Origin: Nocardia caishijiensis NBRC 108228
GTDB taxonomy: Bacteria; Actinomycetota; Actinomycetes; Mycobacteriales; Mycobacteriaceae
Assembly: GCF_001612825.1 (NCBI RefSeq)
Contig: NZ_BDBE01000029.1
Location: 124,001-188,000, forward strand
DNA length: 64,000 nucleotides
Direction of reading: 5' to 3'
Shown: positions 1-10,400 of the stretch, in pieces
Layout: the number at the start of each line of letters is the position of its first letter
Position numbering within the stretch: the first letter of the stretch is position 1
Translations under genes and position numbers: made by a program
The notes under the pieces: generated by a model
What the model was told of the DNA's origin: nothing
The model's input: only the letters and a program-made list of their open reading frames with translations
The model's database searches: none

Positions 1-217
1 GAACAACCACGGAAAGATCCGGATCTGCTGCGAGGCCGAGTATCTGGCGCATCTTAGTCGCGCCCCTTAGCCGATCACGCACCTTGATTACTTCCCGTTC
101 GAGATCGTCCTGAGTTTTGATGTCACTGACAAACAGAAACGGGTCAGGAAGCACATCCTTCGTCATGTCCGTCCACAGCACATAAAATTCCAGTTCGGAG
201 AGGCTCCAGGTTCGCAT
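1..217 (-). CDS. EspG-like ESX secretion-associated protein, 3' end cut by the window
   Basis: Only the first 72 codons are visible; the rest lies beyond the left edge. The start ATG overlaps the stop of the gene at 217-2037 as ATGA, which suggests translational coupling. The N-terminus begins MRTWSLSELEFYVLW, closely parallel to MNRTWNLTELEMFTLW of the 261-residue protein at 40819-41604. That protein is also placed directly after a WxG coiled-coil protein with the same ATGA overlap. EspG proteins are cytosolic chaperones that bind PPE-type substrates of ESX systems. The family call is by homology to the paralogue in this window, which itself resembles EspG; the visible fragment alone would not prove it. 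Confidence 0.6.
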   Translation of the reverse strand, partial: MRTWSLSELEFYVLWTDMTKDVLPDPFLFVSDIKTQDDLEREVIKVRDRLRGATKMRQILGLAADPDLSVVV

Positions 218-2037
218 CACCGCTCCACAACCGGCCTCACCACGACGGGTGCTTCCCCGAGAACCTCATCCAAGTTTTCCGAGGAGCGCAGATACTCAGG
301 CCGCTTGTGCTCCTTGCTCTGCCCCTGCCCCGCGCCTGCGGCACCGGGACCCATAGCTCCGGGAGTCCCTGGCGTACCGACACCAGCGATTCCAGCTCGG
401 GATACAGCAGACCCGACATCGGCTGCCACGACCGCAGACCTGGGGAACAATCGCGACTGGTTGCCATCACGCGCAACCATCGGTAAGCCGCTCGCCGCGC
501 CCTTTGCACCTCCACCTCCACCGGCGCCGCCAGCTTTGGCCGCCATTTCCGTCGAGCTCAGTCCAGGGATTCCGGCCAGTGGCATCGCCGATTGCTGGAG
601 CGTCTCCTCGGACGATTGCAGTCCCTGTTCGAGAGCTTCCTGCGCGGCCTGCAACCCTTGTGACAGTGCATCTGGACCTTGCGATAGAGCATCCTGCGCA
701 GCCGCAGAGCTGTCCTCCGCAGCCGCTTCAAGGGAATCGAGACCAGTCGACGCTTCCTCCGCCGACGACTGCAGACTTTCGACCGCTTGTTGGGCTGTAT
801 CCAGTGCCTGTTCGGCCGCTTCCTGCAGTGCTTCCTGTGCATCCTCCGCAGCCTGCGCCGCCGCCTCCTTGGCAGCGTCCTCCTCAGCCTTCCGCTGGGC
901 TTCCTCGATTGCTTTTTGTTGATCTTCCAGCGCCTTCTGAGCCGCCGCCGCCTGCGACGTATCTCCGCCGCCGCCAGCGCCGGTGCCGTTGGTACCTGCG
1001 CCACTCCCATTTGGATTCACCACGGGTAGTTGCGGCGGCTGCGCGTTCACCGGACTTGCGGCTTGCCGGAGAAACGGGATGGAGTCGCTGGAATCCCGGA
1101 CACTCTTTACATATATTTCATCCCACGCCGACTGATACAACTTTGTGTTCTTGGTAATTACGGATTCCTGCTTACCGGCGCTCGGCTCCCGTGGTGTCCG
1201 CATCTGAAGATTTGCGATCCAGGTGCACGCATTCGCCAGATTCTCGTTGATGAGACGCATTGAGTTTGCCATCGCCTTTGCATCCCCGATGTAGGCATTG
1301 ATGGCGTTTAACGCACGAGTAGGAGCCTCTCCTTTCCATAATTCACTGTCATTCGACAACAGCGTCGTCATTCCGTTTTCAAATTTTCCGATTTCCGAGG
1401 AGAACAACCGTTCCGCACCACCCCAAACGAAGGTGCGATCGCGGATCATCTGCGCATTTCCCTCCATCAGCAGATGATTGTAATAGAAATCGTCCCAGAG
1501 GAACGAGACTCCAGCTTCCGGAGCAACCGGGTCGGTATACTTCCCATCCTGCTTTGCTGCAACAGCCTTGAGCCCGTCCCCAGGTGCGCGATACCCGTCC
1601 TTCACGTTACTCGAGACAGTGACATTGGCCGGGGAAACACCACCCCCGGCGAACTTTATCTCGTCCTTCAGTCTGGAGTCGAGTCCGGTGCGTATCCGAG
1701 CGAAAGCAGCCGTGCTACCCTGTTCGTTGCTTTGAATCAGCTTACCAGCCGAGACGAACGCTTCTCCGAGATCATTGACGATTGCCTTGTGTTCTTTGAG
1801 TCGATCGAGAAGATCGCGCCCCGCACGACTGAATTTGGCAGCCAATGCCTCACCCGACGGTTGGTTACTGAACCAATGCATCTGACGCACCGAGTCTGCG
1901 GACGTTTCAATCTTTTCGATTCCGTAGAGCAAGGAAGCGCACATAGTCGCAAGCTTCCCCGACACCACGGGATCAAATTTGAAGACATTGGCGGCCGCGT
2001 CATTCTTCAATCGGCCGACATCATCGGAAATTCCCAA
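217..2037 (-). CDS. WxG-containing coiled-coil protein, probable ESX substrate paired with EspG-like gene
   Basis: About 606 residues. The first ~300 are helical and contain a Trp-Lys-Gly turn followed by a long helix, the pattern of WXG100 and PPE helical hairpins. Residues ~370-480 are Ala/Gln/Glu-rich and should form a coiled coil. A Gly/Ala-rich stretch follows, and the protein ends VVRPVVER. The 611-residue protein at 41601-43436 has the same architecture and nearly the same last residues, and is followed by the same EspG-like gene. The reading frame opens with TTG at 2055, but a TTG at 2037 has GGAGAG six bases upstream (2044-2049), so I prefer 2037. Function is unknown; secretion through ESX as a PPE-like partner of the adjoining EspG-like protein is my inference. 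Confidence 0.6.
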   Translation of the reverse strand: MGISDDVGRLKNDAAANVFKFDPVVSGKLATMCASLLYGIEKIETSADSVRQMHWFSNQPSGEALAAKFSRAGRDLLDRLKEHKAIVNDLGEAFVSAGKLIQSNEQGSTAAFARIRTGLDSRLKDEIKFAGGGVSPANVTVSSNVKDGYRAPGDGLKAVAAKQDGKYTDPVAPEAGVSFLWDDFYYNHLLMEGNAQMIRDRTFVWGGAERLFSSEIGKFENGMTTLLSNDSELWKGEAPTRALNAINAYIGDAKAMANSMRLINENLANACTWIANLQMRTPREPSAGKQESVITKNTKLYQSAWDEIYVKSVRDSSDSIPFLRQAASPVNAQPPQLPVVNPNGSGAGTNGTGAGGGGDTSQAAAAQKALEDQQKAIEEAQRKAEEDAAKEAAAQAAEDAQEALQEAAEQALDTAQQAVESLQSSAEEASTGLDSLEAAAEDSSAAAQDALSQGPDALSQGLQAAQEALEQGLQSSEETLQQSAMPLAGIPGLSSTEMAAKAGGAGGGGGAKGAASGLPMVARDGNQSRLFPRSAVVAADVGSAVSRAGIAGVGTPGTPGAMGPGAAGAGQGQSKEHKRPEYLRSSENLDEVLGEAPVVVRPVVER

Positions 2038-2537
2038 CTCTATCTCTCCAACCAATGGCTAGGTGACGACGAATTCGGATCGAGTCGTGAGCTATCGGAC
2101 GCCTCGGTATCCAATTTCGCGGTGACAATCGGTGTGCGACAGTCGGTCGTCGATCAGCCTGTTCGAATGGTGACGACCGAAGCCGTGCATGTCGCCAAGA
2201 TCGGCGGGCCCGCATCGGAATCCGACCGAGCCACAACCCCTCCCCCCTTGAAGTCCTACCCCTCACAGCATTCCGCAAGGGTGCCGTGTAGGCAACTGAG
2301 GCAGGTGGCTTCAGTCAGCATCGGCGGGGCCAGCCGCTTGGCCTGCTGTCTGCCCGGCAGGCCGCGACGAGTCCGTCTCACAACCGAAGGTCCTGCTCCA
2401 TGTGAACGGTTGTCCCTTCGTTTCTTTTGTGGCACAGTCGACTCGACGAGGTTGCGCGATACATAGGTGTCGACAGCTGGCGGGGTAACGACCCCTGGAC
2501 CACTTTGCAACCGGTTCGAACGAAGTGGGGGAATCCA
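2038..2537. other. Divergent intergenic region
   Basis: About 500 bases between the minus-strand WxG protein and the plus-strand WXG100-like gene. Short open frames here have no coding character. It should hold promoters for both directions. The only clear landmark is a 15-base motif at 2427-2441 that recurs upstream of the giant gene at 4489. Confidence 0.6.
2427..2441 (+). promoter_or_regulatory. Shared upstream motif, copy 1
   Basis: TTGTGGCACAGTCGA, identical to 4334-4348, and followed in both places by a similar CTCG..GACGA stretch. It lies about 97 bases before the start of the WXG100-like gene. TACATA at 2460-2465 could be a -10 element but is too far from the motif for an ordinary -35 partner. 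It may therefore be an operator or activator site rather than a core promoter. Confidence 0.4.
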
Positions 2538-2855
2538 ATGACAGGACCGGTCGAAGTCAATACGACCAAGCTGGCGCAGGTCATCCACGACATCGCCGCG
2601 ATCGCGGACCAGCTGAATACGATCGCCACCGCCGGTAAGACTGCTGTCGCACCGGGATCAGCAGCGTGGGGCGACGACCGTTTCGGCAGCAAGTTCGCCG
2701 ACGGTGCGGACGGTTTCAAAGCCGGGGCGGACAACATTGTCGAGAGCACGAGCACCCTGTCGACGTCGATGGGCAACCTGTCCAGTGGGATCTTGGCGAG
2801 TAGCAAACGCAGCGATGAGGGTGAGCAGGCAAACGCCGACGGCTTCCGAAGGTAG
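2538..2855 (+). CDS. WXG100-like small secreted protein
   Basis: 105 residues. The length and helix-turn-helix pattern fit WXG100 proteins, with W44-G-D-D-R-F-G50 at the position of the WXG turn, followed by SKFADGADGF typical of the second helix. The upstream frame stays open to 2427, but ATG 2538 preceded by a purine-rich GGGGGAA is the start that gives the family length. WXG100 proteins are exported as helical dimers by type VII systems and often help export large partner toxins. Here the gene is first in the run that leads to the giant protein at 4489, so it may be the export partner of that giant (inference). Confidence 0.65.
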   Translation: MTGPVEVNTTKLAQVIHDIAAIADQLNTIATAGKTAVAPGSAAWGDDRFGSKFADGADGFKAGADNIVESTSTLSTSMGNLSSGILASSKRSDEGEQANADGFRR

Positions 2856-2861
2856 ACCACG

Positions 2862-3368
2862 ATGGACAACAACGAGGCTGAAACCGCCGCGCTCCTCGAT
2901 GCTTTCAGTCAGCAGATCAGCGCTATCGCGGAAGTGGCGCAGAAGCGTGCGCTACTGACCGGCACGGGGTTCACCGGTGACAAACGTGTCACTGTGACGG
3001 TGAACGCCGACGGTGCGGTGATCGAGACGAAGTTCTCCTCCGACATCGATGAACTCACCTACGACGAGATCGCCAAGGGTGTGACGACTGCCGCGCAACG
3101 TGCCCTCGAGGATGTCGGTCGGCAGTCGCAGGAGCTGATGCAACCGGTCACCGATCAGCGCGCGGCGATGCCGAAGCTGCACGAGCTCATCGACAACCTT
3201 CCCGACCTCGACAGTCAGGCGCCTACGCTGCCTGCCGCCTCACTGGCACCACCCAACTCCCCGGAGCGCACCGGCACCGAGGATGCGGCGCCGACCTTCG
3301 ATGATGCCGAGGATCACGCCAGGTGGACTGCCGAACGGCGCACGGGCGTGACGGATTCGGGCTGGTAG
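2862..3368 (+). CDS. YbaB/EbfC-like protein (EspL-type)
   Basis: 168 residues. Residues ~10-90 have the YbaB/EbfC layout: an N-terminal helix, a short beta-sheet with VTVTVNADGAVIETKF, then a long helix (AAQRALEDVGRQSQELMQ). The C-terminal ~70 residues are Pro/Asp-rich and probably disordered. YbaB-like proteins such as EspL occur in ESX-1 clusters and are thought to act as cytosolic stabilisers or chaperones of Esp substrates. It starts six bases after the WXG100-like gene, so the two are co-transcribed. Two shorter paralogues occur at 19682-19981 and 40137-40436. Confidence 0.65.
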   Translation: MDNNEAETAALLDAFSQQISAIAEVAQKRALLTGTGFTGDKRVTVTVNADGAVIETKFSSDIDELTYDEIAKGVTTAAQRALEDVGRQSQELMQPVTDQRAAMPKLHELIDNLPDLDSQAPTLPAASLAPPNSPERTGTEDAAPTFDDAEDHARWTAERRTGVTDSGW

Positions 3369-3450
3369 CTGAACTGTTGTCGCAAGGTGCGGTGTCCTAC
3401 AGTCGACCGCGAACCGTTCCCACCACCGAGTCGGCGCCGAGAGGACAGCA

Positions 3451-4161
3451 GTGATCGACGAAGACGAGGCGTGCCGCTTCTGCGGCCGATTCGTGTTGGA
3501 GGTGGACGGGTGGGCGGAGATCATCCAGCCGTACCACCAGATCCGCGCCTCGTGGGACGCGAACACGAACTTCTTCTGGGGTCCGTTCCACCTCGGGTGC
3601 GTTCGAAACTTCCCCGAACGGGACATGTTCCGGAGTGAGGCAGCCACCTGGGTCTCGACGGTCGAGGATCTTGTGCAGATCCGAGGCGGCGACGGGGTGC
3701 TGCGCGAGGTACCTCGGCGCGGCCTCGGCTATACGGATCTGGTGGCACAGCTGCCCAGCGGTGTGGTCTACGAGAATCCGCGATTCGACGAATGGGCCTA
3801 TGTCGAGGAATCCGGGCCCCTGCACTTCATCGATATGAATCGCGCTCAGGCGCTCCGTCGAGGTGAACGTGTGCGTGGCAGCGATGGTGGGCGGTCCATT
3901 CTCTTGAGCGGTGATCCCCAGGTCGATGTGTCGAAGTGGGATCTGCCGCAGCTCTTGGACTTTCTCGATGTGCGAGATCTGTACCAGGACATGCTGGATA
4001 CGCTCGAGCCGAGGTACCGCTACCTGGACTCCGGACGGAATCGCTTCGGCCTGGTGCTCGATTACACGCTGTCCTGCGTTCAGCCGTACCCGCCGGATCT
4101 CGTGCGCTTCTTCGGCGAATACCTGGCCGCCTATGTACCGAAGCGGCTAGAAGACGCTTGA
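3451..4161 (+). CDS. Hypothetical protein with possible N-terminal zinc site
   Basis: 236 residues, GTG start with GAGAGGA about six bases upstream. C8-x2-C11 and H47-x2-C50 could bind one zinc ion in a treble-clef or zinc-ribbon-like fold. The rest has no motif I recognise and no signal peptide or membrane helix. It lies between the WXG100/YbaB pair and the giant gene on the same strand. The 83-base gap before it and the 327-base gap after it allow either read-through or separate transcription. It could be an immunity or assembly factor for the giant, but nothing in the sequence proves this. Confidence 0.6.
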   Translation: MIDEDEACRFCGRFVLEVDGWAEIIQPYHQIRASWDANTNFFWGPFHLGCVRNFPERDMFRSEAATWVSTVEDLVQIRGGDGVLREVPRRGLGYTDLVAQLPSGVVYENPRFDEWAYVEESGPLHFIDMNRAQALRRGERVRGSDGGRSILLSGDPQVDVSKWDLPQLLDFLDVRDLYQDMLDTLEPRYRYLDSGRNRFGLVLDYTLSCVQPYPPDLVRFFGEYLAAYVPKRLEDA

Positions 4162-4488
4162 GCTCGCCAGGGTCCGCCCGTGACCCGGCGCCTCAGCTGT
4201 ACCCCTCCACCTCGACGAGCGCGAACCGTCGCTGATGACGTCTGGACATCTCCGCTGAATCGTGCGTGATGATGCAAGCAGCTCGAATCACTCGGAAACA
4301 ACGCCGAATAGCTGTGTTGTGGTTCGTATCAACTTGTGGCACAGTCGAACTCGCGACGACATTACAGCGTCGGCAATGTGAACGTTTGGTTGCGTCAGCC
4401 GTGGGGGGCTTCGATGACAAGGGCTGTCGCCTACCCATATCTGCCGTTGGTCGCGCGGGTGTCCCGCATCGAATTCCGGTAGGCCGTC
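4162..4488. other. Leader region of the giant toxin-like gene
   Basis: 327 bases with no convincing gene. An Arg-rich open frame running through it on the plus strand is a shadow of the giant gene's high-GC third positions. It contains the second copy of the shared 15-base motif (4334-4348), and AGG six bases before ATG 4489. Confidence 0.55.
4334..4348 (+). promoter_or_regulatory. Shared upstream motif, copy 2
   Basis: TTGTGGCACAGTCGA, identical to 2427-2441, 140 bases before the giant gene's ATG. The match continues imperfectly downstream (CTCG..GACGA). Two copies before the two long gaps on the plus strand suggest that the WXG100-like gene and the giant share a regulator or promoter type. 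Confidence 0.4.
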
Positions 4489-7400
4489 ATGGCTTTGGGA
4501 TTTCCCTCCTGGCTCGAACCCGTCGAATGGCTCGTCGGAGCCGACTGGCCACACGGCAACGAAGACCTCATGTGGCAAATGGGCAAAGACCTCCAAACCG
4601 CCGCCGACGACGCCCAAGCCCTCGTCCCCGAACTCGAAGCCATCGTGACAACCGTCAACGCCGCCTACCCCCAAGGCCGCGGCGGCGAATCCATCCTCCA
4701 ATGGATCCAACCCCTCATCGACGGCCAAGGCCCCGACAAAAACGGCTCCCTGGCCCACCTCGCCAACCACTGGACCAAACTCGCCACCGCCGCCGACTCC
4801 GGCGGCGACCAACTCCAAGCCGCCAAACTCAACTTCTACATCGCAGGCGCCTGGCTCCTCACAGAACTCGCCTGGGCCGCCGCCGCCGGACCCGGCGCAC
4901 CACTAGCCCACGCCATCGTCATCTCCCAAGCCCGCACCCTGTTCCAGTGGATGGGCAAAAAGCTCATCAACGCGATCGGCCGCACCGTCGCCCGCAACGT
5001 CACCGACGAAGTCCGCGAACGTATCGCCGTCAAACTCGTCTACGAAATCGTCCAAGAAGCCCTCGTCGAAACCGGACAAGGCACCAGCCAAGAACTCGCC
5101 GTCCAATACATCCAGAACCAAACCGGACACATCAACGGATACGACTGGAAAGCCGTCGGACTCAACGCCGGTATCTCCGCCATCGCCGGTGGCGTCGGCG
5201 GCGGCACCGGTTTCGGACTCGGCCGCAAACTCCCCACCACCAACGGCAAATGGGAAGGCGCCCGCAACGGCGCCCTCACCGGCGCAGGCGCAGGCCTCGC
5301 CGGAGCAACCGCCGCCTACCTCGCCACCGGCGCCTTCACCGGCCAATGGGACTTCGACCCCCGCTCCTTCACCGGCGGCGCCGCCTCCGGCGCCGGACCC
5401 TCCGCCATCCACGGCTACCGAGGACACACCGACCGCGCCGGACCCATGAACTACACCGGCGACACCCCGCGCGCAGGTACCCCCAGCGAAACAAACACCT
5501 CCGAAACGAATGCGGCTTCGAACAACCGAGCCGGGGACAGCCAGAACAACGGCGCGAATACCGGGAGCGACACCGAGGGCGGTACAACCGCTACGGACCA
5601 GAACACAGGAGCAGCCGACACCACAACCCAGGAAGCCGAAGCCGCTACCTCGGAGCATTCGCCCAGCACACATGAGGCGAATCAACCCGCTGAACAAGCC
5701 GATCCCGGGGCCGAGGCCCCCACCACACAATCCACGAGCGACCTCAGCTCCGCGAATACGACCGTCGACACCGCGAATAATCCAGCGGGCACCGCGATCG
5801 ATGCGGCATCGACAGGCGTGGAAGCCCCCTCGAGCACTGCGAACGAGAGCTCTCCTTCGCCTACCACCGAATCCACCGCGCAGGCCGACCCGACGACGCC
5901 TCAGCGCGGCGGCACCGAAACCGATGCGGCTGTGCCGCAGTCGGATACCGCTCGGGAGTCGCAACCTGGGGTCGGCGATCCGGCCACAGTCGTGCCAACC
6001 ACACCCACTTCTTCGCCTGCAGTGGATACCGCGACATCGGCGGACCAGACCACGACCTCTCCAGCAGCCAACGCGCAGGCGGCTCCATCGACCCCAGCAC
6101 CCGTCACAGCGACACCCGTCACAGCAGCAGGCGCCACGCCAACGGCTACGCCACCGACGCAGGCGTCCACTCCGGCCACCACCCAGCGAACCCCCGCGGA
6201 GCCAACCGATTCCGAACGGCGGGCACCGGCAACCGAGAACGCCGCGCCCACACCACGAGCAGGCCAACCCGGGCCGTCGGCCCCACCGGCAACCGGCCCG
6301 CGGGCCGCCGTGGACTCTCATTCACCGGCGACGACCGCGTCGGTCCAGGCGGCCAGCACGAATGTCGCCGCGCCGACGACGAATACGGCGGCGGACACTT
6401 CGCGCCGTCAGCAGACGGCTCAGCCCCTGGACACCGCAGCCGACGACACCCGGGAGATGGCCAAGAACTACAAGGCCAACTCGCGGATGCCCGGCGGAGA
6501 GATCGCCTTCGGCGAGCTGTCACCGAAGGCCAAACAGCTGGCCAACGCCTTGGCCACGAACGAGAGCGTCCCGATCCGGCCGGGCGAGGTGAATATCAGC
6601 CACCTCGCCGAGCTGCAGAAGTTCGCGGACAACGAACACGCGGTCATCCAGAACGCCGACGGCGAATTGCGGCTCTTCCGGGGTGGCAGGGTGCGTACGG
6701 TGATCCCGCCGAGTTTGGCGTCCACCTACAAATTCATCCTGCACACGCATCCGGAAGATCGGCTACCCGGTCCGCCGTCGCCGGAGGAGCGTCGGCTCCG
6801 TCCCGACTGCGTCAACAGCATGCACCAGGATCTCCGGAACAAACGGACCCCGCATGTGGAAGCCGTAGTGAGCCGGGACGGCCAGGTTCGCTTCTTCGAC
6901 AACGAAGGCGTCTTCGACCTGCCCCCTGGGCAGTATCCGAGCGGTGGCCCGATCAACGACCGCGGCTACGTTGTCCCCGTCGCAGGTTTGGCGCCACCGA
7001 CCACAACCGGCCCCGGCAGAGCCATCTCCGGGGATCCCGACCAGGAGGTCCACGATGACAGACAACAGCGTTCCACCCCTGACGCAGGCTCAGCGCCAAG
7101 CGTTCTGGCGGCGGCGGGGCTGGAAACCGGACCTACCGACAGACAAGCGGACAGCGATCGAGCAGTACTGGACGGACGAGATGATCGAGGAAGCGCAGGC
7201 CCACGGGTTCTGACCGATCCCGGCGAGGTCGGTCCGCTACAGATCAATGGGCGCGAGATCACTCCACTCGGAGTGAGCACGCTGTCCACCGCCGACGCGG
7301 AGCGCCTCACCGAGCTCGGACACAGCACACCGGACCTGTACGAGCTGGCCCCGGCCGACGCCGACTTCTTCCGCCAGCAGATGGTCCTGCTCACCGAGAA

Positions 7401-10400
7401 CAATCGTTTCGCGGCATCGGTGCACGTCTACAGCACCGAGGAATACGGCGCCATGCGGTTGTTCGTCACCGATGACGGTAAAGCGGGCATCGCGCTGAAG
7501 GGCGACGAGATCGTTTCGGTCTTCGCCCACCGCGACACCCGCTACCCGGGTGTGTCGATGGCGATGCTGACCATCGCGATCGATCAGGGCGGTCGAAGGC
7601 TGGATTGCTTCGACACGGTCTTGCCCCGGCTCTACGCGGAGGCTGGATTCGTTCCGGTGGCCCGCCTCGCCTGGGACGACGAATACGCGCCGCCCGGTTG
7701 GGATTACGACACATTCGCCAAACACAACGGTGGTCGGCCCGACGTGGTTTTCATGGCCTACGATCCGGCGGCGGTCGGGTCGGAATACCGCCCCGGCGCA
7801 GGTCGAACGGTCACCGATTACGACGCGGGCATCGACGCGGCACGCAACCACGCGCGGACCGACCAGACGACCGACAGCGATCCGCCGGTCGAAGACGACG
7901 CGCGCGCCGCTGAGCACGGCGTCGATGCCGAGTTGCCGGTCCGGCACCACCCGCACAGCACCACCCTCGGCACCGACCCGACCTCGCACCGTGTCACCGA
8001 GAACCTTCGCAACGAGGGTGCGCACGACGTCGTAGTCCACGGCAACGACATCGGCCGCCCGATCGACGACCTGGGCAACCCTGTCGATCCGCAACGGGTG
8101 GTCGAGGCCGTTCGCGCCAATCCCGACTACGTCCCGGGTACTCCGATCCGCCTGGTTTCCTGCCACAGCGGCAACGACGCCGGATGGGCACAACACATCG
8201 CGAACGAACTCGGTGTGCCCGTCCACGCACCGACCGATGTGGTCGGCGTCCGGCAACGCCCCGACTCCCCCGCCGTGGTTCAGAACGATGGCCATTGGCG
8301 CACTTTCCACCCGGCGGACGCCGACGGCAATAATCGGGCACCGACCGCGCTCCCGGTCGATTCGGCACACGCGGACACCAGCACGCACGGCGACTTGGAC
8401 CTCATGGCCGACGAGTCATCGGCCGCGGAGCCACTCACACCCGCCGACATCGAATCGGTCTACGGCATTCCGATCCGGAACCAACGCCGTATCCAGGGAT
8501 TCATCGACAGGTTCAACCTGATCATCCAGGTCCGGCCGACCAATCCCGATTCGGTGCCGCACCTGAAAGCCGGTTCCGCGCCCAAGCCGATGGCGATCAA
8601 AGACAAGACGATCAACGATCTCGATGTCGCGTTGGGCGCCCCGGCCTCCGCCAAGGGGCTGGTCGGGCGGTTCGGTCCGGGGATGTTGCGCATGCCCGAC
8701 ACCACCGGCATGTCGGACGCGCGCGTCGAAGCGCTCGAGCAGCGGCTTCGCGCCCGTGCGAGAGACTTCGACGAGTATGCGGCGGATATGGCCAAGCTCG
8801 GCGACAGGTTCGTGGTGACCGACGGCATCGTCCACCAACTGATCGATGGTCGCGAGGTGCCGGTCACCGGTGACCACGACATGTTCGAAATCCTGCACGC
8901 GGACGGTACTCGCTTGACCCCGGCCGAACTCAGCCTCTACGAGAGTCGACTCGCCGCGATCGGTGCCGGAATCATGCACGGGCCGCACGTCTACTGGGAT
9001 CCGCAGAGTTCCTTCCAACGGGCACGCAATTACGAAAGCATCATCGACCAGCACCAGTTCGACCCGACGCCGAACTCGAAGAACGAGCCGCTCATCGAGT
9101 TCAAGCCGGGTTCACAACCGACCGTCACCTGGGCGTCGAAGACCCTGCGGGAAGTCGATCACGAGATGACACCGTGGCACGTGGCCGCGGTCATCGACGG
9201 CATGGAAGGTGCTCGGCGGGCGAGCATTCCCGGGTTGATCGACGCACATTTCGGCGATTCGGAAGTCGACGTCCAAGACCGCGAACGGTACGCCGAACAG
9301 CTGCGTCGACAGATCGAGACCGAAGCCGACAATCTGCGACAGCGCGCCACCGAACTCACCACCGACCCCGACTTCGACCTCGCGATATTCCACGCCTGGG
9401 CCGATCAGAACACGAAGACGCCCGCCCCGGACGGGCCGGACGGTCAGCCGATGACGGCCATCCGCACCGAGCCGGATCGCCCGCCGGTGGTCGTGCCGAC
9501 CCAGTCGCCCGAACACGAGTTGGCGGTGATCAAGAAGCAAGCCGCCGCCCTACACCAGCTCGCCGATCGGCGAGACGAGACCTTCACTCGCAGTGAGCAA
9601 CTCGCCGCCGAACGCGGCGAACGGACGCGCGCGGGCATCGCCCATCACACCGACGACCCGGCTCGCGCCGACCATGCTCGCCAGGTACCCGCGGTGCCCG
9701 GCTACTTCACCGCCGACGTGCGGCTGTCCGACGACGGCCACGCGCTCGTCGGCGACCACGCCTACACCCCCACCGAATACGGTGACCTGTTGCGGGCCCA
9801 CGGCTGGGACCACGCCACCCCGATCCGCCTCATGGCCGACAACGCGTCCACCAGCGGCTTCGCCACCCACCTCGCCCAGCACCTTCGTGTCGGTGTCCTG
9901 GCTCCCACCGCACCGATACGCATCGATGCCGACGGAAACTGGAACACACACCACCCCGACGGCAATGTCACTTCGCTCCCCTGGGACGAACAGGTCGGCG
10001 CGCAGAGCCCGTCGGCGACAACCACTACCGCGGAAACCCGCCAGGCTCCGACCACGAGCGGACCACAGAATCTGCCCCAGCCGTGGCCGACCGACCCGGT
10101 GACCGGCTATGTCATCCAGGCTCGTGACCTGGAGTTCCTCGGTCTGACCGAGGAACAGGTCCGCCAGTGGATGGCACGGGAAGCCCCGCTGGGCATGACC
10201 CCGCAGCTGTACCAGCAATGGCGCGACTCATTCCTGCAGGCGCTACGACGCGACGGTGTCTCCGTCGATCAGGTCGATATCAGGCTGCGAGGATCGGCGG
10301 CCGACTTCTTCTCCGGCGTCCACAAACAGCTACCCACCCTCGAGCAACTCGCCGACCAGCCCGAAGCTCAGGCAAGGCTGCGCGACTGGCTCGGCGACGA

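Noticed and set aside
1474..2466. 330-residue plus-strand frame
   Set aside because: Mostly opposite the WxG coiled-coil gene, continuing into the intergenic region with no coding signal.
4168..4190. Terminator after the zinc-site protein
   Set aside because: Only a 5-bp GGGTC/GACCC stem with no T-run; too weak to call.
4266..5675. 469-residue Arg/His/Pro-rich plus-strand frame
   Set aside because: It overlaps the leader and first kilobase of giant 1, is almost only Arg, Pro and His, and arises from the C-rich third positions of the true frame.
7055..7213. Sequencing frameshift as the cause of the nested gene
   Set aside because: A single error cannot explain it, since the giant's frame has good modules on both sides in the same frame; two compensating errors would be needed, and the nested stop and ribosome site are intact.
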